A DNA stretch of 64,000 bases from Serratia marcescens (GTDB lineage: Bacteria; Pseudomonadota; Gammaproteobacteria; Enterobacterales; Enterobacteriaceae). The notes beneath the pieces are model-generated. The model searched no databases and was not told where the DNA came from. It was given only the letters and a program-made list of their open reading frames with translations. The position numbers and the translations under genes were made by a program. Of this stretch, positions 58,482-64,000 are shown piece after piece; position 1 is the stretch's first letter, and the number at the start of each line of letters is the position of its first letter. The stretch spans positions 3,720,001 through 3,784,000 of the forward strand of contig NZ_JARVZZ010000001.1 in assembly GCF_029846115.1 (NCBI RefSeq). Direction: 5' to 3'.

Positions 58482-61167
58482 ATTGGGTTGCCCTACGAGG
58501 GGCCTGATGATTTCGACTTATGGCTTGGCTCATCGGGCCGCCGTTGTCCATGTCAGCGATAAATATCTCCATCGATACACCGCCATTGCCATCACTGCTT
58601 ACCTGGTGATCTACATATGAACCGTTGGTGTTGTTGATACTGACATTCACGTTGATACCACCACCGCCTTGCATGTCCTTGTTGCTGATCACCTTACCGT
58701 TGTCACCGGGGATCATGTACTGCTTACCGGTGCTGGCTTGGTAAATTTCAGGTAGACCGCCCTCGCCAACTTGGTACATGCTGCCCGACCTTACAGGGCC
58801 GCCATTCTTACGCTTCCCTGCCAGGCTGCTAGACAACGCCATAGCCGCAACAACTGCGCCGATACCAATCGCTGCGGCACCACCGAATGAACCGATAGAG
58901 GCAACGATAGCCGCCGGCGTCCAGGCTGTTGTGGTTGCAGCAGCAGCAGTTGTGCTCGCTGCTGTCGTCGTCGCCGTTCCCGCAACTTGCGCGGCCGTGG
59001 TGGCGGCAATAGCTGATGTTTGCGCTGTTGAGCCCATAACTGCCGATTTAACCCAATCAACCCCCATCTGCACGAAGGCATTCACCAGACTATTAAGGAC
59101 GGTTGAACCAAGCGAGCGCGCTGCCTCTTCCGCACTCATGCTGCCGGTGATAATGCCAGTGAAGGCATTGGACGCGTTGCCGGCGAATGCATCAAATGAC
59201 GCAGCTAGCGCCTCATTGCCTGCGTTTTGATTGCGGAATATCTCCCACTGTGCCGCGATCCGCTGTTGTTCGTACTGAGTATTCGCCGCCCTCATCAACT
59301 CAAGGCCGCGCTGGGTAATCACACCCTTCTCAGTTTCGAACTGTTGGATAAGCGCCAACTTCTGCGCATTCTCGTTGGCAAGCTGCTGCACTGGGTCAAC
59401 CATGCCGGCGGCTTGCTGTTTAGGGCTTACCACCGCCTCCGACCGGATTTTTGCCAAGTTAACCTGATGCTGCTGCTCCAGTTGCTCAGCCGTAGTGTTG
59501 TACTGCTCCTGGCTGATTTTCTTAGCCGCCAACGCCGTGTTTAAATCCTTCACATCCTGCGCGTAGCTGGAGTTTTCTTTGGCTTCTGGGAGTAGCTTCT
59601 CTGCGGCCGCCTGCGCCTTGATAGCGTTGGCCGTGTCCCACCTTTTGGCAGCGTAAGCACCAGCCTCAGCGATCTGAGCCTGTGTAGCTCCTTTCCCCAG
59701 TGATTGCTGTGCGGTCAGGATCGCCTGCTCTCGGCTAAGCTCACTTGTTGAGTCCGCAGCAAGCTCTGACTGCTGCTTCAGGTTTGCCAGCTTCTGAGCA
59801 ACGCTTTCCGCCTGGTTGGCTGATTTTTTACCCTCCGCATTGCTTTCTTTCTGGGCTTTGGTATTCCGCTCTATCTCGGCATACTGATCTTGGAGTTTCT
59901 TCACTCGCGGATCATTCTTAGATATACCAGCATCTTCAGCGTCATACACTGCCTGTAGCCTGGCTCTTGCTTCCCCTTCTAGTTTCGATAGTTCTATGCG
60001 ACGCTGAGAACGCTTCACCAATGCATCTTGCTTAGGGTTTGCAGTGCCTGAGTTATTGAAATTAATCGTTCCATTAGCTGCGTTTTCTGAAGCTTTTGCC
60101 ACCGAATTCATATCGCCGATCAGCGTGGCTGCTTTGTTGCTGAGAGCTGCTAAAGCCTGATTTTGTTCTGACCAGCCATCAAGTCCAAGCCATGACCACG
60201 TTCTTGCTCTACGTGCATACATTTCGCCAGTTGACGTGAGATCTGCAATCTTCTGTGATGCCGTCTCAGTTTTGCCACTTAGCCTATCTATTGCTGCGCT
60301 AATAGAGTCAATAACCTTCACCATGGTTGCGCTAGCGCCCATAGCTTCGTTCATTTTCCCAATTAGATTTTGAAGGGAAATCGTAAGGGAGTTGCTCGCC
60401 TGATCCATCGTCCTTGGGAGCTTCGAGAATTCATCGTTAACTGCCGATGACTGCTTCATGATTGCATTAAGTGCATCCTGAGCACTCAACTTCCCCTCGA
60501 GCATTGCTTGTCGCAACTGCCCCATTGATAGTCCCATCCCTGCGCCAATCTGCCTAGCAAGTTCAGGCATTTGTTCAAGGATGGAGTTAAATTCTTCGGC
60601 TCTTACTGTGCCGGAGGAAATAGACTGGCCGAATTGTCTTAATGCATTTGCCATCTCTTCTGTCGAAGAGCCGCCAACTCGCCCTATTTTCTGAAGCGTA
60701 TCGGTTAATGCAAGTATTTGGGTGTTGGTTGCTCCAGTCCCTTTTAGCGCGGAGGTCATTGCCTCCCACAGCTTGGCCGTATCCCTGAGGCTAGCGCCAG
60801 TAGTCGATGCTATGGCCGTCAACGTTTCAAACGTAGACATTGCTGTTGCGGCATCAGTTGATAGCCTGAGGATCCGAGACTGAAGTTGCGTAATGTTATC
60901 GGCGACTGTCAAAAAAGCCTTGCCGTAATCGATAATCAAAGCAACTGATATTGCGCTTGCAACACCGCTCAACACTGATTTAAACCCAGACATAGACCTA
61001 CCAGCACTATCGGCAGAGGATGTCAGTCCATCAACGGCTTTAGATGAACGATTGGCTTGTTTTTCCATCTCCCCTAACACGACAGCTGCTTGACGGCTAC
61101 CTGTGACCATCTTTGCAGTTTCAATATCAACTTGGTAAACCAAGCTCCCACCGTCCTGCTCCGCCAT
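58480..61167 (-). CDS. Phage tape measure protein
   Basis: 895 residues. The N-terminal tape-measure domain contains QFGQSISSGTVRAEEFNSIL and LEGKLSAQDALNAIMKQ (about 170-240), followed by long helical, Ala/Gln/Lys-rich coiled-coil segments and a hydrophobic Ala/Thr-rich tail region (about 690-800). The length sets the tail length; about 895 residues suits a siphovirus tail of roughly 130 nm by the usual 1.5 angstrom per residue rule (inference). ATG 61167, with GGAGA about eight bases upstream. Confidence 0.88.
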   Translation of the reverse strand: MAEQDGGSLVYQVDIETAKMVTGSRQAAVVLGEMEKQANRSSKAVDGLTSSADSAGRSMSGFKSVLSGVASAISVALIIDYGKAFLTVADNITQLQSRILRLSTDAATAMSTFETLTAIASTTGASLRDTAKLWEAMTSALKGTGATNTQILALTDTLQKIGRVGGSSTEEMANALRQFGQSISSGTVRAEEFNSILEQMPELARQIGAGMGLSMGQLRQAMLEGKLSAQDALNAIMKQSSAVNDEFSKLPRTMDQASNSLTISLQNLIGKMNEAMGASATMVKVIDSISAAIDRLSGKTETASQKIADLTSTGEMYARRARTWSWLGLDGWSEQNQALAALSNKAATLIGDMNSVAKASENAANGTINFNNSGTANPKQDALVKRSQRRIELSKLEGEARARLQAVYDAEDAGISKNDPRVKKLQDQYAEIERNTKAQKESNAEGKKSANQAESVAQKLANLKQQSELAADSTSELSREQAILTAQQSLGKGATQAQIAEAGAYAAKRWDTANAIKAQAAAEKLLPEAKENSSYAQDVKDLNTALAAKKISQEQYNTTAEQLEQQHQVNLAKIRSEAVVSPKQQAAGMVDPVQQLANENAQKLALIQQFETEKGVITQRGLELMRAANTQYEQQRIAAQWEIFRNQNAGNEALAASFDAFAGNASNAFTGIITGSMSAEEAARSLGSTVLNSLVNAFVQMGVDWVKSAVMGSTAQTSAIAATTAAQVAGTATTTAASTTAAAATTTAWTPAAIVASIGSFGGAAAIGIGAVVAAMALSSSLAGKRKNGGPVRSGSMYQVGEGGLPEIYQASTGKQYMIPGDNGKVISNKDMQGGGGINVNVSINNTNGSYVDHQVSSDGNGGVSMEIFIADMDNGGPMSQAISRNHQAPRRATQ

Positions 61168-61190
61168 TTACTGATCTCCGGGCATAAAAA

Positions 61191-61210
61191 AACCCCGGTT
61201 GAACGGGGTT
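61191..61210 (-). terminator. Terminator after the 61.2-62.2 kb moron pair
   Basis: AACCCCG-GTTGAA-CGGGGTT, with seven A on the left (T-run on the minus strand), just past the stop of the 110-residue gene. Confidence 0.85.
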
Positions 61211-61231
61211 TATTTTCTAATGGTTAATATT

Positions 61232-61564
61232 TTACTTGCAGGCTTCATTACCTACATAATCAGCGATTGATTGGGGAACAATATCGCTCATATTCGGGTC
61301 AGCGCGGGATAACTTCATTTGCTCTAGGGTCTCGCCATCACCCAGGTACTTTACTGTGCGATTAACGCAGTCGTAAGCACGCTCAGAGTATGACACCCCG
61401 GAACTACCCTCTCGTTTAGTAATAATGGTTTTCAGGCCATCACGCTCACCCTTACCTAACACTGTATACACAGCCTTGGAATCTGTAGGTATTGAAATTC
61501 TATACTCAGCAGAAAAAACTAACGGAGAAGCAAGTAACATAATTAAAAATAAAGACTTTTTCAT
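61232..61564 (-). CDS. Secreted moron protein, unknown
   Basis: 110 residues with a clear signal peptide (MKKSLFLIMLLASPLVFSA). The mature part is hydrophilic with two Cys (DCVNRTV and NEACK) that could pair. RBS GAGGA four to five bases before ATG; eight bases downstream of the 192-residue gene, so co-transcribed with it. Resembles periplasmic small proteins found as prophage cargo; function unknown. Confidence 0.72.
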   Translation of the reverse strand: MKKSLFLIMLLASPLVFSAEYRISIPTDSKAVYTVLGKGERDGLKTIITKREGSSGVSYSERAYDCVNRTVKYLGDGETLEQMKLSRADPNMSDIVPQSIADYVGNEACK

Positions 61565-61572
61565 ACTGTCCT

Positions 61573-62151
61573 CTATTTGACATCTACCAGCACGGATTTT
61601 CCTTTGTACGTTGCAAAAACATCACCATTAGGCTCGAGAACGTCAAGGCTGGAATAGTATATTTTGTCGCTTTTCACCACCGACATTTTTACCTCACCAG
61701 TACTTAGATCAATGACCTCTAACCGCCTAGAGTACGGGTCAGTTTTATCTTTACCCATGGCAAACGAAAGTGCGATGTATTGGCCGAACTCAGATATGGC
61801 AGCACTTATCAGGTGACAAGATGTCTCGACCCTAAATAGTTCTTTATGTGAACTGTTCATGACGATAAGTCCTTTCATGCGATTGTCTGGAACGCCATGA
61901 ATACTGAAGATGAAAGTGCCATTTAGAGAAACACAGTGCGCCTTACCATAACTGCCATTTCCTAGCTTTACAGAGAATTGAACTTCATTCCCCTTAAGCA
62001 AGGCGATTGTATCGTCCCACCGGGATTCTTCTCGCTTAAAGCTACATACATGCCAGTTCCCTCTTTGGCTAGGCACGCAAGTTAAGCACAGGTGATCTAG
62101 CCAAAATAGCGTCTTACCATCAGATAAGTCAGCAACCCTTTCTGCCTTCAC
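61573..62151 (-). CDS. Moron protein with propeller-like sequence, unknown
   Basis: 192 residues, no signal peptide. Repeated short beta segments (LKGNEVQFSVKLG, SLNGTFIFSIHG, SEFGQYIALSFA, EVIDLSTGEVK) suggest a small beta-propeller or WD40-like fold. GTG start after AAGGGA. First gene of the pair with the signal-peptide protein. Not recognised. Confidence 0.65.
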   Translation of the reverse strand: MKAERVADLSDGKTLFWLDHLCLTCVPSQRGNWHVCSFKREESRWDDTIALLKGNEVQFSVKLGNGSYGKAHCVSLNGTFIFSIHGVPDNRMKGLIVMNSSHKELFRVETSCHLISAAISEFGQYIALSFAMGKDKTDPYSRRLEVIDLSTGEVKMSVVKSDKIYYSSLDVLEPNGDVFATYKGKSVLVDVK

Positions 62152-62220
62152 ATCCCTTTCCCATAGACAAGTAACAAGTCGTTACATGGTAGCAGAGGTG
62201 TCGGCGGTGGCAACGAAAAA

Positions 62221-62240
62221 AACCCGCAGCTAAGCGGGCT
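62221..62240 (-). terminator. Terminator after the DUF551 gene
   Basis: AACCCGC-AGCTAA-GCGGGCT with an A-run on the left; it lies between the DUF551 gene and the 192-residue gene, so the two are separate transcription units. Confidence 0.78.
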
Positions 62241-62245
62241 TATCT

Positions 62246-62449
62246 TTACTCAGCAGGAGCATCAGGTAGAGGCATCCAGTGGGTTACTTTTAGGCTTGAA
62301 TACTGTTTATTGCCCGTCACAGTAACTCTACTGAACTCTCTGAGTCCATCGTAGGTGGCAAAGCCAATTCCCTTGTCAGTAGCAACAAGAACCAGATCAA
62401 ACTGGCCGGTGGTTTGAGGAAGCCTTTCGTCTACGGATATCCATTTCAT
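62246..62449 (-). CDS. DUF551 phage protein
   Basis: 67 residues: MKWISVDERLPQ and, near the end, THWMPLPDAPAE, the hallmark of the DUF551 family, widespread in prophages and plasmids. Function unknown. ATG 62449 after GGTGATTGCT. Confidence 0.85.
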   Translation of the reverse strand: MKWISVDERLPQTTGQFDLVLVATDKGIGFATYDGLREFSRVTVTGNKQYSSLKVTHWMPLPDAPAE

Positions 62450-62503
62450 AGCAATCACCATTGTTAAGGATGATTGAGCACTATAGCACCCGCAGAAAGC
62501 AAA

Positions 62504-62524
62504 AACCCACCTCTTGGGTGGGTT
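62504..62524 (-). terminator. Terminator of the 62.5-63.6 kb moron operon
   Basis: AACCCACC-TCTTG-GGTGGGTT with A5 on the left; 11 bases past the stop of the 278-residue gene. Confidence 0.85.
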
Positions 62525-62535
62525 CTATGCTGACG

Positions 62536-63372
62536 TTAGCTTCTATCCCTAATGATTCGCTGCCTAGATCTACGCTGCCTCTTCTCATCCCTTTCTTCCT
62601 GCATCTTAAATTGGTTATAAGTCTGGAAGTCAAAGAATGAAAGGTTCTCGATTTCTGACACAGGACAAACTACCCTGAAGTCGTTAAGAGTCAAATGGCT
62701 GTTAATTCTAGGCGGCCCCTCAACATCAGTTATATTCCCCAAAAGCCCTATGCTCTCATAATGGGTATCGTAGTTAGTGGTTACGATAATCTTCAAGGTA
62801 TCCTTATCCCTGTATCCACTGAGAAGAGGGATGAAGGCCATGTGCTCGATTTTCCCATGCTCTAGTGGTGGACGAATTACCCATCCAACATAAAACTTTT
62901 TGGACTTAAGCGTAAAGATGACAGGAGCCAAAGTGGCAGATGCCTCGATCGCCAATGTTTCTAAAGGGTGGTTTCTCGCGGCCTTAGCAAGCGCTTTAAA
63001 CTTATGGTCTCCGCATGCGTGCCATATCTTGTTTATCAATCCACACAAGGTAGCAAGTATGACCGTTCCGACGATCCACATCGCAATCTTCAAGCTTTTG
63101 CCCGTAGCGACAGCATCGGCAGAAAGAGGGATTAACAATTTTGCATTATCTTTGTTTAACCCTGCGACCTGGGCCATAAAGTCGATCAGTCCAACAAAAC
63201 CCATGATCGAGCAAATAACCCAACTTAAGATGCAAAAGCCAGTACCCCACGTTGCTACATAAAAGTAAGCGCCCCAACCGTCGGAGCGCTTAAACTTATA
63301 TCTTGAGGATACTGACGTTACTGCGAAGATGTAGCCACTAACAAGAATGGCTGATAACAACAGTGTTCCCAT
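62536..63372 (-). CDS. Membrane-anchored moron protein, unknown
   Basis: 278 residues: three membrane helices (about 3-21, 38-66 and 95-115), then a cytoplasmic domain (LAPVIFTLKSKKFYVGWVIRPPLEHG) and a basic tail rich in Arg/Lys (RDEKRQRRSRQRI). RBS AGGTAAT before ATG. Three bases after the 67-residue gene, so co-transcribed. Membrane topology plus prophage context suggests superinfection exclusion or a host-modifying role; unproven. Confidence 0.72.
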   Translation of the reverse strand: MGTLLLSAILVSGYIFAVTSVSSRYKFKRSDGWGAYFYVATWGTGFCILSWVICSIMGFVGLIDFMAQVAGLNKDNAKLLIPLSADAVATGKSLKIAMWIVGTVILATLCGLINKIWHACGDHKFKALAKAARNHPLETLAIEASATLAPVIFTLKSKKFYVGWVIRPPLEHGKIEHMAFIPLLSGYRDKDTLKIIVTTNYDTHYESIGLLGNITDVEGPPRINSHLTLNDFRVVCPVSEIENLSFFDFQTYNQFKMQEERDEKRQRRSRQRIIRDRS

Positions 63373-63375
63373 CGA

Positions 63376-63579
63376 TTACCTGACTTTTACAGGTTCTACT
63401 TGCGCTAGGTGTTGAAGTTGACGCTTCATCTCCTTGCGAACTTTTTCGTTATCCAGGTTGATGCTGATAACTCCATCGCGATCGATGGTCAGCCTATCCC
63501 GGTTATCGATAAGAATGCTTGCAAGTCTGTCGACAGACTCGTTTTTGTGCGACCGTCCTTTGAACGAGAAACCAAACAT
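63376..63579 (-). CDS. Small soluble moron protein, unknown
   Basis: 67 residues, charged and helical in its C-terminal half (NLDNEKVRKEMKRQLQHLAQVEPV). Strong AAGGAGGAGCT before ATG. First gene of the two-gene unit with the membrane protein; probably a partner or regulator of it. Not recognised. Confidence 0.65.
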   Translation of the reverse strand: MFGFSFKGRSHKNESVDRLASILIDNRDRLTIDRDGVISINLDNEKVRKEMKRQLQHLAQVEPVKVR

Positions 63580-63684
63580 AGCTCCTCCTTATCCGCTTCG
63601 TTGGGGTGCAAAAAGAGCTTAGCGAATCCATCCTTCACCAAGCCCTAAGTAGAAAACTTCAACAGATTTTTTTGTTGTGCTTGA

Positions 63685-63713
63685 AGATTAAGTTATGTTG
63701 ATCCTACGGTCAA
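63685..63713 (-). promoter_or_regulatory. Promoter of the moron pair
   Basis: On the minus strand TTGACC (63708-63713), 17-base spacer, TAATCT (63685-63690). Transcription start near 63678, about 100 bases before the 67-residue gene. The optimal spacing and near-consensus hexamers suggest expression in the lysogen, independent of the phage late promoter. Confidence 0.72.
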
Positions 63714-63781
63714 GCGTGACTCCAACAAACTTTGTGTTGTGACATGTCACACATCTACCCTAGTTTTGCGCAGATTTTCGG

Positions 63782-64000
63782 TTATCTCATCGCTGATTTT
63801 ACCATCATCGCTTGCCAGCGCTTCTCGTCTTCGTCCATAACCTGATCGTACTCTTCTCGCGTGAAGCCTTTCTGTTCCGGGTACTTGTCCGCCAGCAGCA
63901 ACTGAAACTCGGTCATAGAAAGGCGCTCTGCTTCGGCGCGAGGCATGTTGAAGTGGTTTCGCGCTGCGCTGATGTACTCGAAGGCGTTGAACTCGTTCAC
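63782..64000 (-). CDS. Tail assembly chaperone-like protein, partial
   Basis: 72 residues before the right edge; the true start is probably beyond the window (the edge codon is a GTG). Segments AEAERLSMTEFQLLLADKYPEQKGF and the preceding helical part fit the GT/DUF6246-like tail-assembly chaperones located just upstream of tape measure genes. Its separation from tape measure by the moron block (2.6 kb) is unusual. Confidence 0.6.
   Translation of the reverse strand: MNEFNAFEYISAARNHFNMPRAEAERLSMTEFQLLLADKYPEQKGFTREEYDQVMDEDEKRWQAMMVKSAMR

Overview
The window is chromosomal DNA of an enterobacterium, most likely Serratia (S. marcescens complex). Evidence: high GC, near-identity of core proteins to recalled E. 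coli K-12 orthologues (H-NS, AdhE, GapA, FadR, DadA, YcgB), a secreted GH18 chitinase of the ChiD type, and a gene order that mixes E. coli-like blocks (tdk-hns, galU-rssB-rssA, ydjA-selD-topB, msrB-gapA-yeaD-mipA-yeaG-yeaH, dadX-dadA, ycgB-fadR-nhaB-dsbB). The right end, from about 50.8 kb, is the late (tail) end of an integrated siphovirus-type prophage read leftwards. The species name is inference; I could run no search.

Layout. 0-6.9 kb: partial oppA, marC-family ychE, adhE, tdk, hns. 7.1-12.7 kb: a leftward UDP-sugar block (UDP-glucuronate 4-epimerase-like gene, ugd, galU) and the RpoS-turnover genes rssB and rssA. 12.8-17.2 kb: ychJ, purU, a two-copy tRNA-Tyr operon followed by 173-bp tandem repeats that each carry a copy of the tRNA 3' end, then a LOG-family gene, xthA and nudG. 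17.2-22.3 kb: a tightly overlapping leftward operon selD-mnmH-topB-DUF1496, plus ydjA. 22.4-30.7 kb: sppA, ansA, pncA, chiD, yeaC, msrB, gapA (with a perfect CRP site) and yeaD. 30.8-35.3 kb: mipA and yeaG-yeaH, the latter preceded by a sigma-54 promoter.

35.4-41.2 kb is a looser, Serratia-specific stretch with small genes: a YmgB/AriR-like protein, an alpha/beta hydrolase, several tiny membrane proteins, an orphan GhoT/OrtT-type membrane toxin that a 60-residue cut-off would miss, a 3'-5' exonuclease and an MFS drug exporter. 41.2-50.3 kb returns to core genes: dadX-dadA, a monooxygenase-fold protein, zinT (Zur box, TTG start), spoVR/ycgB, fadR, nhaB and dsbB. At 50.68-50.75 kb there is a candidate Hfq-type sRNA whose seed matches the recalled ArcZ core over 16 bases. 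The prophage begins right beyond it.

51.1-64.0 kb (prophage): from right to left in transcription order, a tail-assembly-chaperone-like gene, a five-gene 'moron' insert with its own promoter and several terminators, tape measure, two minor tail proteins, an NlpC/P60 peptidase, the J-like tail-tip protein, a tail fibre carrying an SGNH/sialate-acetylesterase-like domain, and two distal genes. No integrase, head or lysis genes are in view, so the prophage continues to the right. The most novel candidates are the ArcZ-like sRNA, the moron block, the tail-fibre esterase and the tRNA-Tyr repeat array.
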